Shown here: piece by piece, positions 37,986 through 50,462 of the stretch | How the letters are laid out: every line of letters begins with the position of its first letter | Position numbering within the stretch: the first letter of the stretch is position 1 | Source of the DNA: Hydractinia symbiolongicarpus | Lineage: Eukaryota; Cnidaria; Hydrozoa; Anthoathecata; Hydractiniidae | Direction of reading: 5' to 3' | DNA: 64,000 nt | Assembly: GCF_029227915.1 (NCBI RefSeq) | Contig: NC_079884.1 | Span: 1,738,001-1,802,000 of the forward strand | Made by a program: the position numbers and the translations under genes | The notes under the pieces: model-generated | Databases searched by the model: none | Told to the model about the DNA's origin: nothing | What the model saw: the letters and a program-made list of their open reading frames with translations, nothing else

Positions 37986-39940
37986 TAATAAGAGACTAGC
38001 TGAATACCTGTGGGAGAATCCATTGAATCTCTCATCAAACCGATGTAAGGGATACCAAACAAAAACATACAACACAGTAATATGAATTTTTAAAAGTCAC
38101 AATTTGTATTATTCTAGTTTATAACCACTGGAACAAAACGTCCAAAAAAATAAACAGGTGCAGCATAAAAAAATAATAATAAAAGAGAAAAAAAGCCCTG
38201 GGATTGAAGTTGCTCACAATCTGCGTTATATTTGTACCCGCTGAAACACAACGCCTAATAATATAAGCAGATCCAGCAATAAATAAAAATGCAAAAGGTT
38301 TAACAAAATCGAAGGTGGCTAACAAATCTGCTAAAACTATATACTTGCTTTGCCATACCCGAAATACACCGGGGAAAATGGTATACCAGACATTAGAAAA
38401 AATCGTTAAGTCACACAAATATGGTTATTGCAAAGTTTCCACAACGTACAGTTTCTAATGCATCATACCAAATCAGTTATTTAGTCTATTGCATACAGCA
38501 ACCTTCCCAATGCGCAAACGTGCAGTGCATGATAACAATGCAGTGTTTTCGAATGGAAGAATCGAATATTATTTTAAACGGTAAAGTAACAGTTGTAAAC
38601 ATTGATTTAACTTTGTTTACATTAAGGTTTATTATGACGACATCAACCACTTTGTAGCGTTAAAAACAGTAACAACGAAAAAATACTATCAACATTTTAT
38701 ATAAACTCTTCTCTATTATATACACGCTGTATTTTATAAGAATAGTGTTTTTTTTTCGTTTCAGCCTTCATGTTCTTAACTCTACCTGGTGTACTTGCCC
38801 ATTGTTTTGGAGAGAAAAAGGTTCAGTCATACAAATTTTTATATTAAAAGAAACAACCAAGCTTAGACATATTCTTAGGATATTCTGACCCATTGTTTAG
38901 AGTATATTCTTACAAAAAATGTTAAATATGTTCATGCTAAAGACAAAACATATTTAACTTCATATTAAAGGGAAAGTTTAGCTGGAAGCGTGTAAACGGC
39001 TTAAAAACGTCGCTTTACATTTTAGATTGTTATAAAAATTGTGTCAAAAGAAAACGCATTTAAGCTCAAGACGCAGCAAGGAACTAAAAATTTAAAAGAA
39101 AAGCTGAGCTCTGAAAGTTAAAACGGTTAAAAAAAAACGTTACACACCTAAACTTATCTCTTTACCAGATAAACTAAACAACACACCTCCCTTTCTTTGG
39201 CTTTCTCAGTTAGATAGCGTCTCTGGATAAAAGACCAATCAGTTTTTTACTTCGATTATTAAACTTCGCTTCATCCCAAAGAAAACATATTGAAAATGTA
39301 TAGCTAGCTACAATTGTCTGATAAATTTCCAATCAGTTCTCTTTTTGACGTTATATTATCGTACGTTTTTCTTCTTTATAACAAATATTTCTGGCAACAA
39401 CATAAACTTTTTTTATTCTCGCTCGACATCAACAGTCGCTCTACAATGACAACAGTTTTGTTCTTTACTTCTTAGATTCGAATTCGATAGTTTTTTTAAA
39501 AGAAAGCAACTTCGGTCCCAGAACACAAAAAAGATAGAAGAAACAAATAAGCTTTAATCTAAAGAGACAACTTTCTTCGCTTCGGTTTTCATTTTTCAGT
39601 TAATAAACTTTGCTCCGTGAGATACGGCGCGCATATGGTAAACCGGGGGTAAAATTTAATTATTCTATCTTAAACGACCAGCGGGGCTTTTGCAACAAAA
39701 AAACAAATAAAACCATTTGAAATTAAAATAAAAATTAGTTTTAATGAGTAAGGAAAAAGAGTTTTATTTTAAAAAAAAAATAAGAAAAGAGAATTAAATA
39801 TTTATATAGTAACCCCCTGATTTGCGTTTTCTTTAACTTGGTAAATTTTAGCGTAACGCCACGTCGTAAGAAAGTGACCTGTGATTTGTGTGACGTGGCC
39901 TTACCGTGCGCACACACACACAAGGCGTATTAATATATAG
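37986..39940. other. Spacer between duplicated units, probably largely a Helitron in reverse orientation
   Basis: The right edge at 39941 is a Helitron-like 5' end on the minus strand. The extent to the left is not determined, because no CTAG-type end could be picked. Open frames at 38119 (minus) and 38421 (plus) have no recognisable motif. Confidence 0.35.
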
Positions 39941-39941
39941 A
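39600..39941 (-). mobile_element. Helitron-like 5' terminus, reverse orientation
   Basis: Read on the minus strand from 39941, the sequence TCTATATATTAATACGCC matches the start of the other Helitrons in the window and is followed by a (tg)n tract. The host base next to it is A on that strand. It lies inside the satellite of copy B, which resumes at 39942. The start coordinate given is arbitrary because the other end was not found. Confidence 0.5.
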
Positions 39942-40404
39942 TTATAATTTTCTGTTGGTGATTGCAGTGCTTAACATCTATGCAAGGTTTCCTAATTCTA
40001 GACTAAATTGTTTTCAGATGTGGAATTAAAATATCTCAATGAATTTCTACTTTGCTAATTAGAACATTTTGATGGTGGTGGTGGTGCTTAACATATGTTT
40101 TGATTTATTCAATTCTGAAATCAAAAAATAATATCAAATTTTGAAACAAAATTTTACCTAGAGTAAAATCAATTCGCTTCTTATAATTTTGTGCTGGTGA
40201 TTGCAGCGCTTAACATCTATGCAAGTTTTCGTAATTCTCAATTAAATTATTTTCAAATTATCAAACAAGATGTCACATTGTATTACTATTTTGTTAATTA
40301 GAAAAAATTCAGCGATATGATCCAAGCTCCTAGCCAGCGTGGAAAGGTTCAACCCAGTATTTACTGGGATGTTGGTTAGTACTGTTGACTAGATTACCTA
40401 TTAA

Positions 40405-41104
40405 TCTATATAAAAACACGCCAGTTACGTGTGTCTGTAACAGGCAAAGTGGATGTATTCATTTTCCTTTGATGTTGTCGAAAAAGGCATGTCTAATATG
40501 TTAAATTTTCTGACGTCACGGCGCGACGTCAATAACACTACTTTAACGTCAATATCCTATATTAAATTAATGAAGTCATTACAGTGCAGCTAAAACTTTG
40601 AGGCCAAATAACTTGGAAACGAGGTGGTGACGTCAATGATTTTTTGCCGCTTGGGTAACTAGGAACCACCTGGGAACATCTTGGGTGAGTTTCCCAACCC
40701 TGTGTCCCCGAATCCGTTTTGGAATGACGTCATCAAAAACCCTTCTGCATCCCTTTGTCAAAAGTACATGATCCTATACGTTTTCTTGATATCAGCATTT
40801 TATGATCTATACGATGAAGACATTAGATATATAGAATTCAGGAAAAAAATTTTTGTGTGTTTTTGCTGGCGTCAACAAAATTTTCAAAACCTTATATTTC
40901 CTTATACGTTCGTCGAAAACCCATGATCCTATACATTTTACTCATTAGGGTTTTAACCTTTACAGACTACAGGCACCCAATAAACTAAACATCGCTAGTT
41001 TTTCTTGTATCTGCACTGCTGATGTCAGCAAAAAGTCTAAAACAACCCATTTTTTTATTGTCCCTTCGCCTAAAAGGGATTTTTCCACTGGTCTTATTGT
41101 TTAG
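40405..41104 (+). mobile_element. Short Helitron copy, about 700 bp
   Basis: It starts TCTATATAAAAACACGCC after an A and shares the interior block ttgaggccaaataactt...gacgtcaatga and the later tgatcctatac segment with 32167-32678. The presumed 3' end, cttattgtttag at 41093-41104, aligns with cttatcgactag of that element and carries a mutated CTAG. Confidence 0.55.
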
Positions 41105-41627
41105 TGGTTATTTTTACACTATTAGAGAAAATACAGAACATAATACTAGCATATTGCTAATTAGAGCAATGTGCTGGCGGTGGTGTTTAACACATATTCT
41201 ATATTATCTAATTCCAAAATCATGGAGATAATGTGAGATAAACAAAGAATAAAGTGCATTCATCTTGAAACTGTTGGTGGTGGTTGCGGAGGTGCTCAAC
41301 ATCTGTGTTATTTTATCTAAGTTCATAATTAGAAAACTTATTCGTAGTTATATAACAAAATATGACTTAGAATACTATTAATTTGCTGTTCTAATTTTTG
41401 TGCTGTTGGCTGTGTTGCTATATATCTATGAATTCCAGAATAATTTGAAACTGTTGGTGGCGGTGGTGATGGTGCTCAACATATGCGTAATTTGATCTAT
41501 TTAAATTGAAATTGAGTAAAGTGATGCTCTCTTGAAACAACTCCAAAACGCCTTCTTTGGAAGCAGAATTTGTAGACAATTTTTTTTGATGGTCCTAACA
41601 AAAAAATTCAGCGAAATAATTGGAGGT

Positions 41628-41692
41628 TCTAGCCAGCGTGGAAAGGTTCAATCCACTATCTACTGGGATGCTGGCTAGTACTGCTGGCTAGA
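41628..41692. repeat. Nested hairpin motif, copy 4 of 4
   Basis: TCTAGCCAGC and GCTGGCTAGA form a perfect 10-bp stem enclosing a smaller imperfect stem. The match to 26589-26653 continues rightward for over 100 bp. Confidence 0.6.
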
Positions 41693-44154
41693 TTACCTAA
41701 TAATTTTAAATTATAATTCAAAAATTGAAAAATAATGAGAGAGCATGATGCCATCATTAATCCTTAATCAGGTTTCAACTAGTTCAAGTTTGAAGAACAG
41801 AATAGTGAAATTTGCATACATATACGAAGGAAAACTTCGTGATATAAAGGAAAATAACGGATATTTTGTCACCAAGTTATTAATGAAAGAGCCATCCGAT
41901 GACCAGGCTGATAATTCGTGAAATCGTCATCAAATGAAAACGTAGTCGATATAAAGAAAAATAACAACGGATGGAATTTGTACAAAGCTGATGATTCATG
42001 AAAAAGCCATCCAATCAAAGGTAAGTTTTACAATATAAAATAATTCAAATGATGACAGGCCTGTCAACCTTCGATGAAAATCCTTTTACAATAAGTGGTC
42101 AATCCACTTGTAAGGAATGCAGTAGAAATAAACACCTAAGTAGCAGGTTTTGACCGTAACTCACAGGTTGATATAGCAAAAAAGCAAAAATTAAAGTTCG
42201 TGCCAAAAGAATATCAATAGTTGTCTTTTGTACATTTTGCATTAGTCTGATGACAACAAGGATTTAAGTATTCACCAAACAGGTAGGTCGCCATTTTTCT
42301 ATGTAATAAATTTAATTCTGCTTTGGTGATCCTTAGGTACTAGTTGCTGATAGCGAAAATCTCCTAATTGAAATTAATGGTTCTTTACTTAGTTCTTTAC
42401 TAACCTATTGTAAAATATCCTTTGTCTAATTATATATGACCACAACTTTTACTTAAACTTGAATTTCAGGTTCGTTACGAAGTTGTCTAATTCTCAGCAT
42501 TTTCGTGTATATTATCTGAAGATTAAAGTTGACAGCAAGGTTATTTGGTAGACCTGTAAAGATTCCAGGTATAAATCAAGAAGAAAAAGGTAACTGATGG
42601 GTTGGAGACAAGTGGATTTTCGAGAGAAAGTTTGAAATGAACGACAACACTCGTAGTGGTGAGTAACTCGCATAGTTCTACTTCTGAAAACTCAGAACTG
42701 GTGTAGATGATTACTACCCTAATCACTTTAGGTGAAGGAAATGTATCGGTACTATTTAAATTTTGCGCTAATCAAACAATAAGAACGAAGTACGCGTGCG
42801 CGTGTGCTTAGTATTGCGATTACTAGAAAAAAATATTTTTAAATTTTAATTACAGGTTTTAAATTGACTAGTAACTTTTTAACACTCTGGATATCTAATT
42901 AACGCGCATTTTTGAAAAATTTTTTTTCCTAGAATAAGGTTGCTGAACCAACTAGTATGTATACTGTAGACTGACTGTGTAGTCCAAAAAATTATCAGAA
43001 TATTTAACTCGGATTCGTACAATATCACTAAGAAAATCAAGAAAGCTATTGCTGATTCATTGAACGACGTTGTGCTGATGACAACCTAACGTATAAAGCG
43101 ATCACTAGAAGGAGGTTTAGTTCCAACACTCGAAGATTATGCCAAAGTTGAACGAAACAATGTTTAACGAGCCAAAAAAAAATGTTGTCGAAGGTAAGGA
43201 ACTTCATGCTAAGGGACAGAATCTGATTAAAATATCAGATAGAGAGGTTGAAGGGTAGTAAATTGTCATCAGTCTAACACAATTGTCTTTGATTTAGACC
43301 ACGAAAAAATGTTGGCCAAGTCAAGGAGGCAAGCGACTTTAAATCGCGTAGAGGTGATAGCTGCAAGATTTAGGTCAAGAGCCAGAACAAATAAGAACAT
43401 CAAAATTTTCATTTCTTACAGATCCAACCTCAAAAATCTGCTATTTTTATGGAAAAGAGGTACATTCTAATACACCTGCCCAAACAAACGAAACATGCAT
43501 GTAGCTAGAATTCTTTCTGTAGTCAGCTCAAAGCAAAAGATTGGAAAAGCTTTAAAAGGTTTATTCTCCTGTATTTAAACAACAAAATTAAGAAACTCTG
43601 TGACAAAGAAGGCCGCATGTCAAGGATTGATACTCCTTGACGGAGGGTACTTAGCCGTGAAAAAGAACTGGTACTCCTTCCCTTCCCGTCTTCTCACGTG
43701 AAGAGGAACAAGCTTAGAATCTTCTTCCTTTTTCTTTAAAATTGTGTATTTTAAAATGTGCCCGAGAATGATGGAATCAAACAAACGGCTGATGGTTTGG
43801 GTGGTGTGGTGTAAAGACGACAACGAGATGAAAAACCTGCCAGCAGACCTTCTTATGTTGCAATTCTTTGACACCTCGTTTTCGAGACCTTGAACAAAGA
43901 AAGTATTAACAATTATATTCCAAGTTTCTTTAGGAGAGAGACAGGTGGTCGTCCATGGTAAGGAGTTGTCTATCAGTAAAATGATTTTCTCTCAGTAATC
44001 TCCGCAGAAAAATGGTGCACCTTACATATAGCCGTTTCGAATCCTACTTGCAGAGATTCTTTTATTCCTTTATTTGTTTATTCATTCATTCATTCATTCA
44101 TTATTCTTTCGTTCATTTATTCGCATTCATTCATTCGTTCATTCCTTTGACACT

Positions 44155-44522
44155 CGTTCGTTCGTTCGTTCGTTCGTTCGTTCGTTCGTTCGTTCGTTCG
44201 TTCGTTCGTTCGTTCGTTCGTTCGTTCGTTCGTTCGTTCGTTCGTTCGTTCGTTCGTTCGTTCGTTCGTTCGTTCGTTCGTTCGTTCGTTCGTTCGTTCG
44301 TTCGTTCGTTCGTTCGTTCGTTCGTTCGTTCGTTCGTTCGTTCGTTCGTTCGTTCGTTCGTTCGTTCGTTCGTTCGTTCGTTCGTTCGTTCGTTCGTTCG
44401 TTCGTTCGTTCGTTCGTTCGTTCGTTCGTTCGTTCGTTCGTTCGTTCGTTCGTTCGTTCGTTCGTTCGTTCGTTCGTTCGTTCGTTCGTTCGTTCGTTCG
44501 TTCGTTCGTTCGTTCGTTCGTT
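44155..44522 (+). repeat. Pure (TTCG)n array, about 92 copies
   Basis: This is the paralogue of the array at 28377-29073, again preceded by attcattc repeats. All frames on both strands are open, so the long Arg-Ser-Phe-Val or Thr-Asn-Glu-Arg readings are artefacts. Confidence 0.95.
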
Positions 44523-44650
44523 CTTTCGGTCGGTCGGTCGGTCGGTTGGTCGGTCGGTCGGTCGGTCGGTCGGTCGGTCGGTCGGTCGGTCGGTCGGTCG
44601 GTCGGTCGGTCGGTCGGTCGGTCGGTCGGTCGGTTGGTCGGTTGGTCGGT
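44523..44650 (+). repeat. (GGTC)n array derived from TTCG
   Basis: After a single ttctttcggt transition the tetranucleotide becomes ggtc, with rare ttgg interruptions. Confidence 0.9.
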
Positions 44651-45547
44651 CGGTTTCTTCGATTCGTTTGGTCGGTCGGTTTCTTCGATTCGTTTGGTCG
44701 GTCGGTTTTTTCGATTCGTTTGGTCGGTCGGTTTTTTCGATTCGTTTGGTCGGTCGGTTTTTTCGATTCGTTTGTTGGTTTTTTCGATTCGTTTGTTGGT
44801 TTTTTCGATTCGTTTGTTGCTTTCTTCGATTCGTTTGTTGCTTTGTTGCTTTCTTCGATTCGTTTGTTGCTTTGTTGGTTTCTTCGATTCGTGTGTTGCT
44901 TTGTTGGTTTCTTCGATTCGTGTGTTGGTTTGTTGGTTTCTTCGATTCGTGTGTTGGTTTGTTGGTTTCTTCGATTCGTGTGTTGGTTTGTTGGTTTCTT
45001 CGATTCGTGTGTTGGTTTGTTGGTTTCTTCGATTCGTGTGTTGGTTTGTTGGTTTCTTCGATTCGTGTGTTGGTTTGTTGTTTTCTTCGATTCGTGTGTT
45101 GGTTTGTTGGTTTCTTCGATTCGTGTGTTGGTTTGTTGGTTTCTTTTCGCTTCGTGTGTTGGTTTGTTGGTTTCTTCGATTCGTGTGTTGCTTTGTTGGT
45201 TTCTTCGATTCGTGTGTTGGTTTGTTGGTTTCTTCGATTCGTGTGTTGGTTTGTTGGTTTCTTCGATTCGTGTGTTGGTTTGTTGGTTTCTTCGATTCGT
45301 GTGTTGGTTTGTTGGTTTCTTCGATTCGTGTGTTGGTTTGTTGGTTTCTTCGATTCGTGTGTTGGTTTGTTGGTTTCTTCGATTCGTGTGTTGGTTTGTT
45401 GGTTTCTTCGATTCGTGTGTTGGTTTGTTGGTTTCTTCGATTCGTGTGTTGGTTTGTTGGTTTCTTCGATTCGTGTGTTGGTTTGTTGGTTTCTTCGATT
45501 CGTGTGTTGGTTTGTTGGTTTCTTCGATTGGTGTGTTTGTTTGTTGG
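44651..45547 (+). repeat. Composite minisatellite ending in a 29-bp unit, about 24 copies
   Basis: First come 23-29-bp units built of ttcgattcgtttggtcgg. From about 44880 they settle into a highly regular 29-bp unit, tggtttcttcgattcg plus tgtgttggtttgt. Because 29 is not a multiple of three, all frames stay open only through lack of stop triplets. Confidence 0.9.
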
Positions 45548-45549
45548 TT

Positions 45550-48350
45550 TCGCGGACTCCATAAGAATTTTTTTGCCAACTATTGCTCCCTTCCCAAGGG
45601 TAGTTTTTTTCTGGCTTTTAGTTAATCTAATCTAATCTAAGCTAATCTATATGCACAGGCAAGAGGGAATTTATTGCTACGCCGTGATAAACACAACCAT
45701 GTACTACTGGCTCTGCCACTGATAAACAATATAGCATGTCCAACTTAGCACCTTTTCAGTTATACTTGCTAACATGATGCACTTCCATATATTCTACATT
45801 AAGCGGCCGGGTGTTCACAGATTATCTTTTTGACTTATTCTTTTCTTGTAGATAGCCTTCCGAGAGGTAGAAATGCGCTCGGCAAGGGATAGCCAAGTTG
45901 TTTAATTAGTTTATTTCAGGTCGTAAACTTCGGCGGACTTTTGTAGTGAATAAAATTATTACACAAAAAACGTAATACAGAGCAAGAAAGAAAATTTCCG
46001 TTGTAAAAAATTGTTGGCGTCGGGAACCGGCGGTAAAAACGCTGGTTCAAATCACAAGTAACTGTGGGACCTAAATATGAACTGTGTCATGCATTCAGGT
46101 GGCACTTTAGTACAGGTATGTGGCATGGTGTAAATGGAGTAAAGCACACACAATATTATTCTATTTCCTGTATTGCAACTTCGGGTAAATAGAAGCATAA
46201 AGAACGACCTGTCGTTAACACTGCGCTGAGCGTTTAGTACGGGTGCATCCATATTAGCGCAATGCCTTTTTTTCAAACTTAGTCACAACCCCAAGTACAA
46301 ATATTTAGGAATAAATAAAGCTAGCTAAAGCTAGCTGCCTTTAGCAGGATGATTCCTCAAATTTCACTTTTGTATGTAGCTAAAGCTTAATTTTGCTTAA
46401 AATTATACATGGGTATAAATCGTTATGAAATTATTACATAAACATGTGAAAACACACAGAAAAAAAATAATCCTATAGATACAAAGTACTTAGAATGTGA
46501 AAAGGAACCTACAAACATGGCATCATCCCTTCCAAACCAAGATAGCCTTGACAAATGTAGCATGTTTCTTCCGGCGGCATGTTAAGGCTTCGAATAACTT
46601 GGATTTGTTACTAGGTTATTATGGCTTATTAAACTTCATGTGATTTTTTGTGTCGTGTTGTGCCACCTATTCAAACTAATTCTCGGGGTGGCGCATATCC
46701 GGACATAATCGGCCAAATTCCCATAGATAATCTGCCAAAATTCTTGAGAACTAAATTATAATTTCACCTACAAAACCATCTAGCTCGTGTAATTGATATG
46801 CTCTGTAACAGCTGGAAAAATAATGAAGAGCATGCCCAGAACGTGATTGTCCTATGTGGTTCGTTCAGTAGATAGTAAAAGATTTAACGATGATTACGTA
46901 AAAGGAACGATTATTTAACAAACTTATGCCAGAATCACGCTTGCAGGCACACAACCGTATTCTTTGTTTACATTAACCGTCAGACGTATGGTCTCAGGAT
47001 GTACCACATTCCGCTCCTCCGTGTAAAAGAACATTTTTATGGCGAATATCCCATTTTGTTAAACGCTGCGTCAGTAAAAACATTAAATAGCGAGAAAAAG
47101 AGCTGTGTCAACATAACCGATTTTGTGGATTTTTGTTTAAACAGGCCTGAAATGTCACAGCACACTGATTTCGGTAGGGGTTCAGTAAACTAAACAATGC
47201 TCAAAGCCAGCGACAGGACGGAGAAAATAAAATCTACAGAGCTGTAGCTAGTGGGGAATCTATATGTATGGATGCGTAGATAGTATGTGCAGTGTATTAC
47301 CGGTATAAGTTTTGCCCGCAATTGTTGAAAATATATAAAGGTAGAGAAAACATAAACTGTGAATATTTGCAAGTTTTTTTTACAGCAACTTCTCTGATAG
47401 TTATCTGTACGAAATTCCATGGTCAATCGTCACATTTATCGACCACAACTGGATACGCATCAAGAATGCCTCTTATTTTGAATTATGCCGATAATACAAG
47501 AATTTGTGCGCGATGCAAAAAATCGGCCTATATACCTGGGGGAAATACCTGATACATCAAGTTTTAAAAAAAGAAAGCCCAATATCACGAGGAGTTATGA
47601 GTAAACTACAACAACGCTCGAACAAACTGAAACCAAACCAATGTGGTTGTTTAATTTACGATGGGAAAAAGAAGAGGGAATAACACACTGATTTTCACCC
47701 GTTAAGTTGCCGCCGTAATTAATAGCTTATAAGTTGTGTTTGCATGTTATTATTTGCAGCCGCGTATTATAAGTTGTGGCCGCGAGTTACATACTCATAA
47801 GTTGCTGCCTTAATTACTTGTTTATAAGCCGTCTTCATACTATAAAATTCGCTGACCCGCTATGTGACATACATATTCCATGGATCACATCGACACTCCT
47901 TCTGCCCGTGAAACTGGCGGTCACGAGTTATAATTGTAACATGTGGCCGCTAGCTGTAAGTTGCGACCGCGAGTAGTGCCGCGATTTCTACCGAAATTTG
48001 AGCTAGAATCTAGTTAGAGTTAGACACTGTAGAGATACAAAGCCTTATCACTTTATCAATTAAGCATAAGTACTTCAGAGTTTGTGGCCTGCAGGCGCAG
48101 TATACGGAAACTATAAAAGGTCGGTGTTCATATGGTTGCTATGATTTAGTATTTTTTTTGGAACAATTCCTAATGGAGGGATTTCGTCACTAAAAAATAT
48201 TTTCGTTTGCACAAATAAATTTTCGGTAAGAATGGAGTTTTTTCTTATAATTTTTATAAGGTGCAAATAAAAAATGTTTTGGCTGCATGTTTTTTTTTTT
48301 AAATCCTCAACTTCACATAAATTAAGCAAGTACAATCTGAATTATAGTCC
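45550..48350 (+). other. 3' part of duplicated unit B, no gene recognised
   Basis: Anchors match copy A as listed there. At 47690-47975 a decayed repeat of ttataagttgtggccgcgag-type motifs is present. A GGTTCAAATC B-box-like sequence near 46040 has no matching A box in the right place. Confidence 0.5.
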
Positions 48351-49200
48351 AGGTGGTGTTATAAAACGTTTACTCATTGATGCAAACTTTTCAGAAGCAC
48401 AAATGGTTATTAAATCGGAGATGAACTTCCTGATATAAAAAGTTAATTAACCTAACTACCGGTTTCTACATATTTCGTATTATAAAATGCCAAAACTGGA
48501 CAAAAGTTCCGATTTGTCCCGATTTTGTGTAAAAGCAAAAAATAGATCGGCATTACGATTTTATAATGATTCCCCTTGATAAGGTTAAGTTGTCTGTTTC
48601 AAATTTTCAGCATATTCCTAACGAAAATTACTAAATGTCCAATCACAATGATTTCAATTGGAAATTATTAAGATTTCCCTTGATAAACAAGGTTCCCTTT
48701 GAATGTAGGCCGTGATAAGGATGCAAAAGCCACGAGACGTAAAGATTGAACTAGAATTTCTAGCAAAGAGAGGGCGAAGCTAAAACAAGTAAAAGGAACA
48801 GTCGGTTTTTGAGAACATTAGACTTCATACTCATTGTTCTGTTATGTTGATAATTTTAAAAATGTTGTGGCGAAAAATTAGTTAGATTAGCTATAACCGT
48901 GCTATATTCGAAAATCAAAAGCTACAAACAAATGCAAATGAGATACTAAGAAAAAATAGATAAAAATGAAAATTTAGGACACTTTTTCTTTACCCTTTTG
49001 GGATCAAAACATATGGAAAATGAACCTACAGCTTCTTCTTCTTTTGTTGGCAAAAGTACTAAATTTGCTTTATTGAGTCTACTAACAGAACTTTGTTAAC
49101 ATATGTTTTGAATATGAAAGAGAAATTTCAGTTATTTGGTTTATTAACAGTTACTCTGCAATATTAGCAACGCAGCAACTGTAGCATATCAACAATAGGG
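48351..49200. other. AT-rich stretch with nothing recognised
   Basis: No supported exon, repeat or RNA gene is seen. Confidence 0.4.
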
Positions 49201-49204
49201 TACC

Positions 49205-49485
49205 ACAAAAAGCAAAGCAAAAATAGCATAGCAACAATAGCATAGCAACAATAACATAGCAGCAATATCATAGCAACAGTAGCATAGCAACAATAGCATA
49301 GCAACAAAAGCGTAGCAACAATAGCATAGCAGGAATAGTGTAGCAGGAATAGCATAGCAAAAATAGCATAGCAACAATAGCATAGCAACCACAGCATAGC
49401 AACAACAGCATAGCAACAATAGCATAGCAACAATGGCATAGCAACAATCGCATAGCAACAATAGCAAAGCAACAATAGCATTCCA
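49205..49485 (+). repeat. 14-bp minisatellite, about 20 copies
   Basis: The unit is tagcatagcaacaa with frequent single-base variants. The Cys/Tyr/Ala/Leu antisense readings are artefacts of the array. Confidence 0.85.
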
Positions 49486-49712
49486 ACACCTATTCTTTTC
49501 AACAATCAATGTTAACTATCAATATATAGCAATAGTCCCGGTTATGTCTAAACAATCATATTTAAAAGTTACCACTCAACATCACATTGTGTCTTTAGAC
49601 AATACTAAAGGTCTGTCGATAGAGGGGCTAATGAATTTAACTAATTTCAAAAAACCGAATTAGTGTGCATATCTTTATGTTTTTTTAAAGAATACAGCGA
49701 CTTTCGGCAACA

Positions 49713-50462
49713 ATGGCTGACGATTATTCATTGAAATTGGCAACTTCCATGACAATGCCAAGATCCTGTCACTCGTACTTTTACTGGCTCTGTTGAATTA
49801 ATCGATACAACAAACGGTGTAAAGAACGCATTAAAAGTCGGTGTACGTGTGAGCAGAGATGGAAAAATGGTGTTATTGCCACTTGGAGCAAAGGGAGGCA
49901 CAATTTACCTTTTTGATTTTTTTAAATTTGGCAAAGACGTTTTTCAACTTGATGCAGGTGGCATACTTGAAAGTTTAATTATTGCTAAATACGATTTCGA
50001 CTATCGCAGATATTCAGTATCTTTGTGGTTAGAGTATCAAATGAAATAATCTAATGTTATTGATATGTAACTTCTAGAGCACTTGTTTAAACAAAAAAAC
50101 AGGTATTTCTCTTCGAATTTGTAAAATGCCTTGGAATTAACCTTGGCTTTGGTTCCTTGCCTTTCTCTTCTATTAAAGAGGCTGGTCAAAATTAATGGAA
50201 TACAGAGCGAACCATTTAGCATTACACCGTCTTGTCTTGTGTTACCAGGGAGAGCGATACGCTGCTTTGAAAGATGTTGGTTACATCGATCAATTCTTAT
50301 TAACTCACATATATAACCATTTTCAACTTGCGATCGTAAATGTTCCAGTTGTCAACGTGAAATGCCAAGCCAGAATTTTCCCACCAATTTGTGCATCGAT
50401 TGCAATGAAATCAAACGAGCGAGTATGCATCGAAGATAATTATGATATGTTACGAATTTTTT
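49713..50462 (+). pseudogene. EXD1-like 3'-5' exonuclease pseudogene
   Basis: From an ATG at 49713 the translation, with frame changes, resembles the 3'-5' exonuclease fold of EXD1-like proteins. Visible pieces are SRDGKMVLLPLG, GGTIYLFDFFKFG and AGGILESLIIAK at 49849-50049. Near 50190-50290 a stretch LVLCYQGERYAALKDVG is seen in a different frame. A CxxC...CxxC piece, KCSSCQREMPSQNFP then LCIDCNEIKRAS, lies at 50337-50445 in a third frame. Known family: EXD1 participates in piRNA biogenesis in animals. The usual acidic active-site residues were not all found. Several frameshifts and in-frame stops mean it cannot encode a complete protein without unseen introns, and no introns are evident. 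The family call is from memory of motif shape only. Confidence 0.45.

Larger units (their letters stand above)
39942..48350 (+). repeat. Copy B of the large duplicated unit
   Basis: This copy carries the same succession as copy A: satellite units with tggtggtggtggtgcttaac, nested hairpins at 40331 and 41628, unique segments, TTCG array, ccatatattctacat block and the 3' part to about 48350. It lacks the Helitron derivative and the DIRS fragment present in copy A. The corresponding empty positions are about 45815-45850 and 45985-46090. No gene was recognised inside. Confidence 0.7.

Noticed and set aside
44012-45635. Several overlapping 330-540-codon ORFs on both strands
   Set aside because: All are produced by the TTCG, GGTC and 29-bp repeats. 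Openness in five frames at once is a composition effect.
46010-46060. tRNA gene candidate with GGTTCAAATC
   Set aside because: No acceptor or anticodon stem with a proper A box could be placed around the B-box-like sequence.
49164-49509. Cys/Leu/Tyr-rich minus-strand ORFs
   Set aside because: They are translations of a 14-bp minisatellite open in three frames.
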